Shown here piece after piece: positions 9,165 to 19,159 of a stretch of 63,631 nt of DNA (position 1 is its first letter; each line of letters begins with the position of its first letter). The translations under genes and the position numbers were made by a program. Under the pieces are notes generated by a model. It saw only the letters and a program-made list of their open reading frames with translations, searched no databases and was not told the origin of the DNA. Source of the DNA: Alteripontixanthobacter muriae (GTDB lineage Bacteria > Pseudomonadota > Alphaproteobacteria > Sphingomonadales > Sphingomonadaceae); contig NZ_JAAFZT010000007.1 of the NCBI RefSeq assembly GCF_013336795.1, positions 1 through 63,631 of the forward strand, written 5' to 3'.

Positions 9165-9949
9165 TGGCCGATTACCAGACGATCCGCTTTGACATCGCCG
9201 ACAACATCGCGCGGCTGACGCTGAACCGGCCGGAACGGCTCAATGCCTGTTCGCTCGATATGGCGGACGAGATGATGGACGCGCTCGACCGGCTGGACGG
9301 CGCCCGTGTGCTGGTCCTGACAGGTGAGGGCCGCGCTTTCTGTTCCGGGGCCGATCTGGCGGCGCGCGGAGACCGTCCCGTGAATGGCGGGCAGGGCAGC
9401 TATGCCGCGCTTGCCACCCGGTACAATCCGCTGATGATGAAACTGGCGCGGCTCGACATTCCCGTCATCTCAGCCGTCAACGGCCCCGCTGCCGGGGTCG
9501 GCTGCTCCATCGCACTGGTCGCCGATTTTGTCATCGCGGCGGAGTCCGGCTATTTCCTGCAGGCCTTCGTCAACATTGGCCTCGTGCCCGATGGCGGCGC
9601 AAGCTGGATGCTCCCGCGCCTCGTCGGCAAAGCGCGCGCGACGCAGATGATGATGCTGGGCGAAAAGATCGGCGCCGCGCAGGCGCAGGATTGGGGCATG
9701 ATCTACAAGGCCGTGGCCGACGATCAGCTGACGGGCGAGGTCGTTGCTCTGGCCCAGCGCCTCGCCACCGGCCCGACGGTCGCCTATGGTGCCATGCGCC
9801 GCAACCTGCTGACCGCGCTGGAGGCCTCTTTCGCCGAGGCGCTGAACGCCGAAGCCGAAGGCCAGCGGCTGGCGGGATCCTCTGCCGATGCTGCGGAAGG
9901 CGGCATGGCCTTCCTCGCCAAGCGCAAGCCTACTTTCAAAGGGAAATGA
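9164..9949 (+). CDS. Enoyl-CoA hydratase/isomerase family protein
   Basis: Crotonase-family enzyme of 261 residues. The oxyanion-hole motifs are [12 protein letters not shown] and the [13 protein letters not shown] turn, with [16 protein letters not shown] following. The PaaG/EchA-like pattern suggests 2,3-trans-enoyl-CoA hydration or isomerisation. Within this operon it may serve degradation of branched or odd-chain acyl-CoAs that yield propionyl-CoA, but the substrate is inferred only from context. The ATG at 9164 overlaps the epimerase stop, and its own TGA overlaps the scpA start (ATGA). The longer upstream frame is a shadow of mce. Confidence 0.88.
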   Translation: MADYQTIRFDIADNIARLTLNRPERLNACSLDMADEMMDALDRLDGARVLVLTGEGRAFCSGADLAARGDRPVNGGQGSYAALATRYNPLMMKLARLDIPVISAVNGPAAGVGCSIALVADFVIAAESGYFLQAFVNIGLVPDGGASWMLPRLVGKARATQMMMLGEKIGAAQAQDWGMIYKAVADDQLTGEVVALAQRLATGPTVAYGAMRRNLLTALEASFAEALNAEAEGQRLAGSSADAAEGGMAFLAKRKPTFKGK

Positions 9950-12102
9950 TGAGCAAGGATTCCACCCCGTCCGACTGGCAGGCCGCCGCCGACAGGGAAG
10001 TCAAAGGCCGCGACCTCACCTGGCACACGCCGGAAGGCATTGCGGTGAAGCCGCTGTACACCAGTGCGGATACTGCCGATCTCGACCCTGGAATGCCCGG
10101 CTTTGCGCCCTATACGCGCGGCCCCTATGCCAGCATGTACACCGGTCGTCCCTGGACGATCCGGCAATATGCCGGCTTCTCGACTGCCGAGGAATCCAAC
10201 GCTTTCTACCGCCGCAATCTCGCGGCCGGGCAGAAGGGCCTGTCGGTCGCCTTCGACCTCGCGACCCATCGCGGATATGACAGCGACCATCCCCGCGTAA
10301 CCGGCGATGTCGGCAAGGCCGGTGTCGCCATCGACACCGTGCGCGACATGGAAATTCTGTTCGACCAGATCCCGCTCGACACCATGAGCGTGTCGATGAC
10401 GATGAACGGCGCGGTGATCCCGATCATGGCGTTCTACATCGTCGCTGCCGAACGCGCAGGCGTGAGCCAGGAGAAGCTGTCGGGGACCATCCAGAACGAC
10501 ATTCTTAAGGAGTTCATGGTCCGCAATACCTATATCTACCCGCCCGAACCGAGCATGCGGATCGTCTCGGACATCATCGCCTATACTTCGGCCAACATGC
10601 CGCGTTTCAACAGCATCTCGATCAGCGGCTACCACATGCACGAGGCCGGGGCGACGGCGGTGCAGGAGCTCGCCTTCACGATCGCGGATGGCAAGGAATA
10701 CGCCAAGCGCGCCATGGAAGCGGGCCTCGACATCGATGTCTTCGCGCCGCGCCTGTCCTTCTTCTGGGGCATCGGCATGAACTTCTTCATGGAGATCGCC
10801 AAGATGCGCGCGGCCCGTGCCCTGTGGCACGACGTGATGATCGACCTCGGCGCGCAGGATCCCAAGTCGAAGATGCTGCGCACGCATTGCCAGACCAGTG
10901 GGGTGAGCCTGCAGGAGCAGGACCCTTACAACAACGTCATCCGCACCACGATCGAAGCGATGGCGGCGGTGCTGGGCGGCACGCAAAGCTTGCACACCAA
11001 CGCGCTGGACGAGGCGATTGCCCTTCCGACAGACTTCTCGGCGCGTATCGCCCGCAACACGCAATTGGTGATCCAGGAAGAGACCGGCATCACCAATGTC
11101 GCCGATCCGCTCGGCGGCAGCTACTACATTGAAAGCCTCACCGCCGCTTTGGTGAACGAGGCGAAAGTGATGTTGGGTGAGGTCGAGGCGGCTGGCGGCA
11201 TGACGGAATATGTCGCCAGCGGGAAGCCCAAGGCCGCCATCGAGAGCGCCGCCGCAGCCAAGCAGGCGAGTGTCGACCGGGGCGAAACGGTAATCGTGGG
11301 CGTGAACAAATACCGCCGCGACAAGGAAGACGAGATCGACACGCTCGATATCGACAACCACGCCGTGCGCCAGAGCCAGATCGCAAGGCTGGAGAAGGTC
11401 CGCCAGGGGCGCGACGAGTCGGCATGCCGTGCCGCTTTGCAGGCGTTGACCGAAGGCGCGAAAAGCGGGGGCAACGTGCTGCAGCTCGCTGTCGAAGCCG
11501 CCCGCCACGACGCCACTCTAGGCGAAATCTCATCGGCGATGGAAGACGTGTTCGGGCGCTACGACACCATGCCGACGCCGGTACGCGGGATATATTCGCA
11601 AGCTTATGAAGGCGACGATCGCTACGCGCAGGTAGTCGAAGGCATAAAGGCAGTCGAACGACGCCTTGGCCGCGCGCCCAGGCTGATGGTCGCCAAGATG
11701 GGGCAGGACGGACACGATCGCGGCGCTAATGTCATTGCGTCAGCATTTGCCGACATGGGTTTCGAGGTATTGTCCGGTCCACTGTTCCAGACGCCTGCGG
11801 AAACGCGTGACATGGCGCTGGAGAACGACGTCGATGCAATCGGCGCCAGCAGCCTTGCGGCAGGCCACAAGACGCTGATCCCCGAACTGATCGGGTTGCT
11901 TAGGGAAGTGGGCCGCGCCGACATCAAGGTCATTGCTGGCGGCGTGATCCCGCAGAAGGACTACGACTTCCTCCGCGATGCCGGGGTGCAGGGCATCTAC
12001 GGCCCGGGCAGCAACGTGGTCGAATGCGCGGCGGACGTGCTGCGCCTGCTCGGCCACAACATGCCGCCTGCGGGTGAGGATCTGGACGAGGCGGCGGAGT
12101 GA
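9946..12102 (+). CDS. scpA: Methylmalonyl-CoA mutase (ScpA/large-subunit type)
   Basis: Adenosylcobalamin-dependent mutase that converts (R)-methylmalonyl-CoA to succinyl-CoA. At 718 residues it carries both parts in one chain. The N-terminal TIM-barrel substrate domain includes [19 protein letters not shown] and the RNTQLV region. The C-terminal B12-binding domain has [14 protein letters not shown] (base-off His in DGHDRG) and the GPL/GPGSNV loops. No small subunit gene is nearby, consistent with a homodimeric Sbm/ScpA form. Two adjacent ATGs (9946, 9949) are possible starts; the first overlaps the hydratase stop. No MeaB chaperone gene lies in the window. Confidence 0.96.
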   Translation: MMSKDSTPSDWQAAADREVKGRDLTWHTPEGIAVKPLYTSADTADLDPGMPGFAPYTRGPYASMYTGRPWTIRQYAGFSTAEESNAFYRRNLAAGQKGLSVAFDLATHRGYDSDHPRVTGDVGKAGVAIDTVRDMEILFDQIPLDTMSVSMTMNGAVIPIMAFYIVAAERAGVSQEKLSGTIQNDILKEFMVRNTYIYPPEPSMRIVSDIIAYTSANMPRFNSISISGYHMHEAGATAVQELAFTIADGKEYAKRAMEAGLDIDVFAPRLSFFWGIGMNFFMEIAKMRAARALWHDVMIDLGAQDPKSKMLRTHCQTSGVSLQEQDPYNNVIRTTIEAMAAVLGGTQSLHTNALDEAIALPTDFSARIARNTQLVIQEETGITNVADPLGGSYYIESLTAALVNEAKVMLGEVEAAGGMTEYVASGKPKAAIESAAAAKQASVDRGETVIVGVNKYRRDKEDEIDTLDIDNHAVRQSQIARLEKVRQGRDESACRAALQALTEGAKSGGNVLQLAVEAARHDATLGEISSAMEDVFGRYDTMPTPVRGIYSQAYEGDDRYAQVVEGIKAVERRLGRAPRLMVAKMGQDGHDRGANVIASAFADMGFEVLSGPLFQTPAETRDMALENDVDAIGASSLAAGHKTLIPELIGLLREVGRADIKVIAGGVIPQKDYDFLRDAGVQGIYGPGSNVVECAADVLRLLGHNMPPAGEDLDEAAE

Positions 12103-12172
12103 TAGAGAGTGAAGAACCTTTGCTGCCCCTGTGGTGCAAAGTGCTTCTGATATTGAAAAGGCAGTTTGCTAA

Positions 12173-13183
12173 GTGACACAAATTCGCACCGACTGGACCC
12201 GCGCAGAGATTGCGGAACTGTTCGACCTCCCCTTTACCGAGCTGCTCTTTCGCGCGGCCACCGTTCATCGCGAGTTCCATCCGCCCGAGCAGGTGCAGCT
12301 TTGCACTCTGCTGTCGATCAAGACCGGCGGGTGCCCGGAAGATTGCGGCTATTGCTCCCAGTCGGTGAAGGCCGATAGCGGCGTCGAGGCGACCAAGCTG
12401 ATGGAGGTGCAGTTGGTCCTCCAGCGCGCTGCACAGGCCAAGGACCAGGGCAGCCAGCGTTTCTGTATGGGTGCCGCCTGGCGCAATCCCAAGGACCGTG
12501 ACATGCCCAAGATCGTCGAGATCGTCAAAGGCGTGCGTGAAATGGGTCTGGAAACCTGCATGACGCTTGGCATGCTGACGCCGAAGCAGGCGGACATGCT
12601 GGCCGAGGCAGGGCTGGATTACTACAATCACAACATCGACAGCAGCCCGGAATATTACGAGCGCGTCATCAGTACTCGCACAATGGACGAACGGCTCGAA
12701 ACGCTCGATAATGTGCGCAAGTCAGGCATCAACGTCTGCTCCGGCGGCATCGTGGGGATGGGCGAAACGCGGCAGGATCGTGTCGGCTTCATCCACACTC
12801 TCGCCACTCTCAACGCGCATCCCGAAAGCGTGCCGGTGAATGCGCTGGTGCCGGTGAAAGGCACGGTGCTGGGCGACATGCTGGCCGACACGCCCCTCGC
12901 CAAGATCGACGATATCGAATTCGTCCGGACTGTCGCAGTCGCGCGGATCACCATGCCGCTGAGCATGGTGCGCCTCTCCGCCGGTCGCGAAAGCATGAGC
13001 GAGGCCACGCAGGCCTTGTGCTTCCTGGCGGGTGCGAATTCGATCTTCACCGGCGACAAGCTGCTGACCGCTCCGAATGCGGGCGACGACAGCGACGAAG
13101 CGCTGTTTGCCAAGCTGGGATTGACCGCGCTGAAGGGCGAGGAGCCCTTGCGTCAGCAGAAGAACCTGGAGCCTGCGGAATGA
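12173..13183 (+). CDS. bioB: Biotin synthase
   Basis: Radical-SAM enzyme that inserts sulfur into dethiobiotin to make biotin. The 336-residue product has the SAM cluster cysteines 54, 58 and 61 in [13 protein letters not shown]. The [13 protein letters not shown] stretch and GGIVGMGE are present, with [11 protein letters not shown] and the auxiliary-cluster residues later in the chain. It starts with GTG, 70 bp after scpA, and its TGA overlaps the pccA ATG (ATGA). It is not with other bio genes. Its position directly upstream of the biotin-carrying PccA subunit suggests that biotin is made in step with the carboxylase. Confidence 0.95.
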   Translation: MTQIRTDWTRAEIAELFDLPFTELLFRAATVHREFHPPEQVQLCTLLSIKTGGCPEDCGYCSQSVKADSGVEATKLMEVQLVLQRAAQAKDQGSQRFCMGAAWRNPKDRDMPKIVEIVKGVREMGLETCMTLGMLTPKQADMLAEAGLDYYNHNIDSSPEYYERVISTRTMDERLETLDNVRKSGINVCSGGIVGMGETRQDRVGFIHTLATLNAHPESVPVNALVPVKGTVLGDMLADTPLAKIDDIEFVRTVAVARITMPLSMVRLSAGRESMSEATQALCFLAGANSIFTGDKLLTAPNAGDDSDEALFAKLGLTALKGEEPLRQQKNLEPAE

Positions 13184-15219
13184 CGATGTTCAAGAAAATC
13201 CTGATCGCCAATCGCGGCGAAATTGCCTGCCGGGTCATCAAGACCGCGCGCCGTATGGGCATTGCGACCGTCGCGGTCTATTCCGATGCGGATGCCCGCG
13301 CGCCTTTCGTGCAGATGGCTGACGAGGCGGTTCATATCGGCCCCGCGCCTGCTGCCGAAAGCTATCTGTTGGCAGACAAGATCATCGCCGCCTGTAAGCA
13401 GACCGGCGCGGAAGCGGTTCACCCGGGCTACGGCTTCCTGTCCGAGAGGGCCAGTTTCGTCGAGGCGCTGGACGACGCGGGCATCGCCTTCATCGGCCCG
13501 CCGGCCAGCGCAATTGCCGCGATGGGCGACAAGATCGAATCAAAGAAGCTGGCCGAGCAGGCCGGTGTGAATGTCGTCCCCGGCTCCGGCGGAGCCATCG
13601 CGGACACGGCGGAAGCGCTCGAATGGGCGAACCGCATCGGCTATCCGGTGATGATGAAAGCCAGCGCAGGCGGCGGCGGGAAGGGCATGCGCCTCGCCTG
13701 GAACGACCAGGATGTAAAGGACGGCTTCGAGGCGACACAGCGCGAAGGTCTGAATTCCTTTGGGGACGAGCGCGTGTTTATCGAAAAGTTCATCGAGGAT
13801 CCGCGTCACATCGAAATACAGGTACTGGGCGACAAGCACGGAAACCTCATCTATTTGAACGAACGCGAATGCAGCATCCAGCGCCGCCACCAGAAAGTGG
13901 TGGAGGAAGCGCCTTCGCCGTTCGTCAGCCCTGAAATGCGCCGCAAGATGGGCGAGCAGTCCATCGCTCTGGCCAGAGCCGTCGATTACCATAGCGCCGG
14001 CACGGTCGAACTGATCGTTTCGGGCGCAGACAAGACGGGCGACAGTTTCTTCTTCCTTGAAATGAATACCCGCCTGCAGGTGGAGCATCCCGTTACCGAG
14101 GCAATCACGGGCGTCGATCTCGTCGAACAGATGATCCGCATCGCTGCTGGTGAGCGTCTGGAGATGACGCAGGACGACGTGAAGATCGACGGCTGGGCCA
14201 TCGAGAACCGCGTTTATGCCGAAGATCCCTATCGCGGGTTCCTGCCGAGCATCGGGCGTCTGGTGCATTACGATCCGCCGGTCGAACCTTGGGCCAGCGA
14301 TGCCGAAACCTACGACGGGCGCGGCGTCCATGTGGACGGCGGCGGCATCCGCATTGATGATGGCGTGCGCGAAGGCGGTGAGGTATCTATGTTCTACGAT
14401 CCCATGATCGCAAAGTTGGTGACCTGGGGCGAGACGCGCGACGCCGCTGCCGATTTGCAGGTCCAGGCGCTGGATGCTTTCCGCATCAAAGGTCTCGGCC
14501 ACAATGTCGATTTCCTGTCCGCCATCATGCAGCATCCGCGCTTCCGCAGCGGTAATCTGACGACGGGATTCATCGCCGAGGAATATTCGGAAGGGTTCGC
14601 AGGTGCCGCCGCGAGCGACCATCTGCTGCGCAATCTTGCGGCAATCGCGGGGGTGATCGCCACGGCTGACGAGGATCGCGCAGGCCGCATTGATCAGGCA
14701 CTGGCAGATCGTGCAACTCCGACGGGCGACTGGACGGTGCGACTCGGCGGGCGCGATTACGCCATTGTCATGGAGGAAGACGCCATCACCGTGGATGGTG
14801 TCGAAATTCCAATCATGATGGAATATACGCCCGGCGACCGCATGATCGAAGTGGAGGTAGGCGACGACAGCCTGACGCTGCAGCTTGCCCCTACGCGAAC
14901 CGGTTATCGCATGACGACGCGCGGTGCGGCACATGAAGCCCGTGTCCTCCCCACGCGCATAGCGGCGCTGGCCGAACACATGATCGAAAAAGTGCCGCTC
15001 GATCTCTCCCGCCTGCTGATCTGCCCCATGCCGGGCCTTCTGGTTAAGCTGCATGTCGAGGAAGGCGAAACCGTGCAGTCCGGGCAGCCATTGGCGACCG
15101 TGGAAGCGATGAAGATGGAGAACATTCTTCGCGCGGAAAAGGAAGGCGTCATCGCCAGCATCAAGGCGGGCGAAGGCGACAGTCTCGCAGTGGACGAAAT
15201 CATCCTAGAATTGGAATAG
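13180..15219 (+). CDS. pccA: Propionyl-CoA carboxylase alpha subunit (biotin carboxylase plus biotin carrier)
   Basis: ATP-dependent carboxylation of biotin followed by carrier function in propionyl-CoA carboxylase. It is 679 residues: an N-terminal biotin-carboxylase domain ([16 protein letters not shown]), an ATP-grasp glycine loop [28 protein letters not shown], a middle BT domain, and a C-terminal biotinyl domain with the modified lysine in VEAMKMEN. The ATG at 13180 overlaps the bioB stop. The domain order and partner pccB make the propionyl-CoA enzyme more likely than acetyl- or methylcrotonyl-CoA forms. It ends the operon, facing aroB 42 bp away. Confidence 0.94.
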   Translation: MTMFKKILIANRGEIACRVIKTARRMGIATVAVYSDADARAPFVQMADEAVHIGPAPAAESYLLADKIIAACKQTGAEAVHPGYGFLSERASFVEALDDAGIAFIGPPASAIAAMGDKIESKKLAEQAGVNVVPGSGGAIADTAEALEWANRIGYPVMMKASAGGGGKGMRLAWNDQDVKDGFEATQREGLNSFGDERVFIEKFIEDPRHIEIQVLGDKHGNLIYLNERECSIQRRHQKVVEEAPSPFVSPEMRRKMGEQSIALARAVDYHSAGTVELIVSGADKTGDSFFFLEMNTRLQVEHPVTEAITGVDLVEQMIRIAAGERLEMTQDDVKIDGWAIENRVYAEDPYRGFLPSIGRLVHYDPPVEPWASDAETYDGRGVHVDGGGIRIDDGVREGGEVSMFYDPMIAKLVTWGETRDAAADLQVQALDAFRIKGLGHNVDFLSAIMQHPRFRSGNLTTGFIAEEYSEGFAGAAASDHLLRNLAAIAGVIATADEDRAGRIDQALADRATPTGDWTVRLGGRDYAIVMEEDAITVDGVEIPIMMEYTPGDRMIEVEVGDDSLTLQLAPTRTGYRMTTRGAAHEARVLPTRIAALAEHMIEKVPLDLSRLLICPMPGLLVKLHVEEGETVQSGQPLATVEAMKMENILRAEKEGVIASIKAGEGDSLAVDEIILELE

Positions 15220-15261
15220 ATCCGGGGCACTCCAACACACCCGGCTCCATGGGAAAGGCGC

Positions 15262-16371
15262 TTAGTGCGCCTGCAGCTGTTCATCTAGAAAGCGGGCGAC
15301 GTCGGATAGTTCGACATCCTTCGTCACGAAGGCATTACCGATGTCGCGCAGCAGGATGAAGGGCAGGGTACCGCCATCCATTTTCTTGTCATGCAGCATG
15401 TGTTCGACCAGTCCTTCGCCATCGCAGGTCAGGCCCAGCGCGCTGACTTCCGCGGGAAGCCCTGCCTTGTCCGTTGTGCGGGTCAGCCGGTGCGCGGCCT
15501 CGTTCGGCAGAAAACCCCGCCGTGCCGAATAGCGCGCAGCCAGCACCATGCCCAGCGCCACGGCCTCGCCATGCAGCAGGCGATCGGAAAATCCCGTTTC
15601 GGCCTCCAGAGCATGGCCGAAGGTATGTCCCAGATTGAGCAGCGCGCGCGCTCCCGCTGTCTCCTTTTCATCCCTGGCGACAATGGCGGCCTTGGCCGCC
15701 ACACTATGCGCGACGGCCTGTTGTGCGGCTTGCACATCGAGCCGCAGTACCGCGTCGCCATGCTCGTCCAGCCAGTCGAAGAATTGGGCATCGCCCAAAA
15801 CGCCATATTTCAGAACTTCGGCATAGCCTGCCCGCAGTTCACGCGGTGGCAGGGTTTCGAGGCAGGAGATGTCAGCGAGAACGAGCGAGGGCTGATGAAA
15901 AGCGCCAATCAGGTTCTTGCCTGCCGCGCTGTTGATGGCGGTTTTTCCCCCAACTGAACTGTCCACTTGCGCCAGTAGGGTGGTGGGAAGCTGTATGAAC
16001 CCGCAGCCTCGTTTTAGAATGGCCGAGGCGAATCCAGTCAGATCGCCCACGACCCCGCCGCCAAAAGCCAGCACATGATCGCCTCTCTCCACCCCAAGGC
16101 TCAGCATCCAGTCAGTCAGTTTGCGCAGATTATCCCAACTTTTCGAAGGCTCGCCGGAAGGGACTTCGAACCAGGCGATCTCGTGGCCCGCCTTCATCAG
16201 TGAGCCCGCCAATCTGTCCCCGTGCAGGCGGCGGGCATTCACATCGGCGACGACAGGGATGACCTTTTTCCGAAGGAAAGGTGTAGCAATAACACCTGCC
16301 TTGTCGAGCAAGCCTGTGCCGACGTGTACCTCGTAGGGCCGCCCTTCGAGCGCGACGGAAATCACAGCCAC
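15262..16371 (-). CDS. aroB: 3-dehydroquinate synthase
   Basis: Second step of the shikimate pathway: cyclises DAHP to 3-dehydroquinate using NAD and a metal ion. The 369-residue product has the NAD loop FGGGVVGDLTGFAS and the adjoining QLPTTLLAQVDSSVGGK. Other marks are INSAAGKNLIGAFHQP and the metal-ligand region LNLGHTFGHALE. It overlaps aroK by ten bases on the same strand, so aroK-aroB form a two-gene operon. It converges with pccA. Confidence 0.96.
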   Translation of the reverse strand: MAVISVALEGRPYEVHVGTGLLDKAGVIATPFLRKKVIPVVADVNARRLHGDRLAGSLMKAGHEIAWFEVPSGEPSKSWDNLRKLTDWMLSLGVERGDHVLAFGGGVVGDLTGFASAILKRGCGFIQLPTTLLAQVDSSVGGKTAINSAAGKNLIGAFHQPSLVLADISCLETLPPRELRAGYAEVLKYGVLGDAQFFDWLDEHGDAVLRLDVQAAQQAVAHSVAAKAAIVARDEKETAGARALLNLGHTFGHALEAETGFSDRLLHGEAVALGMVLAARYSARRGFLPNEAAHRLTRTTDKAGLPAEVSALGLTCDGEGLVEHMLHDKKMDGGTLPFILLRDIGNAFVTKDVELSDVARFLDEQLQAH

Positions 16372-16961
16372 CTTTCAATACCCTCCAGGATGCGCAGCGC
16401 TGTCGCGTGATGCGGCCCTTCCTCGCTGTTCACATGAATAGGTGCCTGCCGATAAAGCGGATCACGCTCGTCAGCCAGCCTGTTCAGGATCGCCTGCGGA
16501 TCGCCATCACGCAATAAGGGTCTGCTGTTACGCCGACCGGTCCGCTTGACGAGAGTTTCGACTGTCGCGCGTATCCAGACGGTCACGCCATGGTCTAGGA
16601 TCATTGCGCGGGTTTCCGCATCCACGAAAGCCCCGCCGCCGGTGGCAATGACGCCATGTCCTTCGGCCATGAGCCGTGCGATGACGCGCCGCTCTCCATC
16701 GCGGAAGTAAGCTTCGCCATGAGCCTCGAATATTTCCGAAACGCTGCGCTGTGCAGCGGTCTCGATAGCCTCGTCCGCGTCGATGAAGCCGGTGTCGAGC
16801 AGGTCGGCCAGCTTGCGCCCTACCGTGCTCTTGCCAACCCCCATCAGCCCGATCAGGACGATCGGTCGATCGATCCTCCGGGCGAGCGCGCCAATCTCGG
16901 CCGGCGTAATGACAGGCGCTTCGCTGCTATTGCCGGATCGTATGGGGCGGGTGGATATCAT
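16362..16961 (-). CDS. aroK: Shikimate kinase
   Basis: Phosphorylates shikimate at the 3-hydroxyl with ATP. The 199-residue product has Walker A GLMGVGKSTVGRK at about residues 38-50, the shikimate-binding IDADEAIE, the GGG of IATGGGAF, and a lid with DERDPLYRQ. About 30 residues precede the usual family start (RPIVLIGLMGVGK), so a later start is possible. It is first in aroK-aroB and divergent from the small membrane protein at 17042, with an 80-bp shared upstream region. Confidence 0.94.
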   Translation of the reverse strand: MISTRPIRSGNSSEAPVITPAEIGALARRIDRPIVLIGLMGVGKSTVGRKLADLLDTGFIDADEAIETAAQRSVSEIFEAHGEAYFRDGERRVIARLMAEGHGVIATGGGAFVDAETRAMILDHGVTVWIRATVETLVKRTGRRNSRPLLRDGDPQAILNRLADERDPLYRQAPIHVNSEEGPHHATALRILEGIERWL

Positions 16962-17041
16962 GATCTGCGCGACTATAGATGCGCCCGTGCAAATCGGCTA
17001 GGGCGTGCCTGTTTTTGCGTGCGAAGAGGCTTGTGCAAGAA

Positions 17042-17224
17042 ATGGCGAATTGGCGGTTCCGTCGAAGCTTGAACGAGAATGCGGATATCGGCAGAGGCAA
17101 AGCGGTCGCGCTCGGGGTTGCGCTGGCGCTTCTACTGTCGTTGATCTACGCATGGTTCGACGGCGGAGAGGAACCTGTTCGCCCGATCACCCAGCCTGTC
17201 GAATTGCCGGAGCAGGCACGATGA
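17042..17224 (+). CDS. Small single-span membrane protein, unknown function
   Basis: A 60-residue product beginning MANWRFRRSLNENADIGRG, with one hydrophobic segment at about residues 21-37 (AVALGVALALLLSLIYA). An acidic/proline-rich tail follows, ending in LPEQAR. The basic N-terminus suggests N-in, C-out topology. The frame is open 21 codons further up, but the ATG at 17042 sits just before the conserved-looking part. Its TGA overlaps the ATG of the large secreted protein (ATGA), so the two are probably made together. I recognise no family. Confidence 0.6.
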   Translation: MANWRFRRSLNENADIGRGKAVALGVALALLLSLIYAWFDGGEEPVRPITQPVELPEQAR

Positions 17225-19113
17225 AGAAGTTTCTACTGACAACCACGTCCGCCATTCTGGTGGCGGGATCGATGATCGGCCTGTTCGGACCGCAGTTGCA
17301 GGCCGCGCCGGAAAGCCTCCTGCCGCCGGTTTTCCGCAACCCTGCGCCCGCTCCCACCCCGGCGCCTGCCCCGTCGCCCACTCCGGCACCAAGGCCTGCA
17401 CCTTCTCCGTCGCCGGTTCCCACCGCGACGAGTTCGCCGGTCATTCAGCAGGTTCCAACCAGCCCGGCACCTGAACCGCAACAGCCCTCGCGGCCAGTTT
17501 CTGCGCCATCAGCGCCACTGGCAGAGCTGCCCGACGGCCTGCCGACTTTGCGCGAGCTTGAGAACATGTCCACGGACGAGCTGGACCAGCTGTTCGGTCT
17601 GCGGCCGAAAGTGGATATTCCGCCTGAAGCGCAGCGATCGCTGGCGCAGGTCGGCCTGATCGCGCCAACCGAAGGCGGCATGCCCTCTGCCTCACTGGCG
17701 CGCCAACCAGCGTCTCTGGTCCGCGCTGCTTTGCGCAATGTAGATGGGCCGCTGGTCTCGCGATGGGGGCACATCCTGCTCCGCCGCGCTCTCTCCAGCC
17801 GTCTTGCTGCGCCTGCCGGTATGAACCCGGTCGAGTTTGCGGCGATGCGCGCGGCCGCCCTGAACACCATTGGCGAACACTCTGCCGCAAGGGCTCTGGT
17901 TCAGGACGTCGATACGGCCAATTACAATCCCGCGCTGACCGAAGCGGCACTTCAGGCGTATCTGGCTACGTCGGACATCACTGGTGCCTGCCCGGCCGTG
18001 CGGTTGCAGAGCGGCCGTGACGATCCGCAGTGGCAATTGCTGCAAGGGATCTGCAACGCCTTTGCTGGCGAGGGGGCGAGGGCGGAACGCGATCTGAAAC
18101 GGGCGTTCTCCCGCGGGATCGCGCCGCCGATCGATGTCCTGCTGGCCCAGCGCTATGCCGGAGCGGCAGGGCGGAGCCGGCGCGCAGTGAATATCGAGTG
18201 GGACAATGTGGACGAGCTGAACCCCTGGCGGTTCGCGCTGGCCAATGCGTTGAGCGAGGAAGTGCCCGAGGGGCTGATGACCTCGGCGGGACCCTATTAC
18301 GAGCGTGTCGCCGCGACGACCGCGTCCTTGCCGCTGCCACAGCGCGCAGCGGGCGCGCAGCGGGCGGCTCGCGAAGGCATTCTGTCGTCTGCCGCAATGG
18401 TCGATCTGTACTCGATGATCTACGAATTGAGTGACATTGACGACCCCTCCGCCGAAATCGCGCGGCAGTTGCGCACGGCCTATGTCGGCAACAATCCGGC
18501 GGCGCGGCTAGCCGCCATCCGCGAGATATGGGCATCGGCAGGCTCGAACTACGCCATGCAGGTGCTTACCGCCTACGCGGCGGCCAGAGTCACTCCGACG
18601 GAAGAACTGGCCGAGAGCGCCTTTCCGCTCATCGCATCCATGCTGACGGCAGGCCTTGACCGTGACGCCATGGAGTGGGAGCCATTCGTGCCGCAGGGCG
18701 GCAACGCCTGGGCGCTGCTGGCAGTGGCGCAACCGGGATCACAGGGGTCGATTTCACTGGGTGCGCTCGATGAATTTATCGATGAAGATGCCAGCGATCG
18801 CCAACATAAATCGAGGTTCCTGATCGCGGGGCTGGCTGGGCTGGGCCGTCTCGATCCCGGCGACGCTTCGGAATTGTCGCAGCGGCTGGGTCTCGGTCTT
18901 GCGCGTGAGACGAAGTGGAGCCGGGCCATCGGGCAGGCGGGCCGCTATGAAAATCCTGTCCTCGTGTCCTATCTGGCCGCGCTTGGCATGCAGGGCGAAG
19001 GATGGGAACGCATGACACCGCGCCATCTGTACAATATCGTTGCGGCGCTGAATGCCGCCGGTCTGGACGCGGAAGCGCGCATGATTGCTGCGGAGGCCGT
19101 GGCACGGGGGTGA
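17221..19113 (+). CDS. Secreted or periplasmic proline-rich hypothetical protein
   Basis: A 630-residue product with a signal peptide (KKFLLTTTSAILVAGSMIGLF, then LQAAP). Residues 35-100 are a low-complexity Pro/Ala/Ser/Thr spacer of PAP, PTP and PSP repeats. The C-terminal 500 residues are alpha-helical and Ala/Leu-rich, of a kind often seen in periplasmic solenoid repeats, though I cannot assign TPR or SLR units firmly. I see no catalytic motif. It is coupled to the 60-residue membrane protein upstream and overlaps or abuts xerD. A structural or envelope role is a guess from the signal peptide and spacer. Confidence 0.75.
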   Translation: MKKFLLTTTSAILVAGSMIGLFGPQLQAAPESLLPPVFRNPAPAPTPAPAPSPTPAPRPAPSPSPVPTATSSPVIQQVPTSPAPEPQQPSRPVSAPSAPLAELPDGLPTLRELENMSTDELDQLFGLRPKVDIPPEAQRSLAQVGLIAPTEGGMPSASLARQPASLVRAALRNVDGPLVSRWGHILLRRALSSRLAAPAGMNPVEFAAMRAAALNTIGEHSAARALVQDVDTANYNPALTEAALQAYLATSDITGACPAVRLQSGRDDPQWQLLQGICNAFAGEGARAERDLKRAFSRGIAPPIDVLLAQRYAGAAGRSRRAVNIEWDNVDELNPWRFALANALSEEVPEGLMTSAGPYYERVAATTASLPLPQRAAGAQRAAREGILSSAAMVDLYSMIYELSDIDDPSAEIARQLRTAYVGNNPAARLAAIREIWASAGSNYAMQVLTAYAAARVTPTEELAESAFPLIASMLTAGLDRDAMEWEPFVPQGGNAWALLAVAQPGSQGSISLGALDEFIDEDASDRQHKSRFLIAGLAGLGRLDPGDASELSQRLGLGLARETKWSRAIGQAGRYENPVLVSYLAALGMQGEGWERMTPRHLYNIVAALNAAGLDAEARMIAAEAVARG

Positions 19114-19159
19114 TCGGCAGGCGGGTCTTGATCGGATCGCCAGCGCGACGGGGGCGACA

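Noticed and set aside
9784-11508. 574-codon minus-strand open frame antisense to scpA
   Set aside because: High-GC coding DNA keeps antisense frames open by codon bias. The translation is His/Arg/Asp-rich with no motif, while scpA on the other strand is unmistakable. The same applies to 31135-32868 (antisense to ahcY) and 13540-15054 (antisense to pccA).
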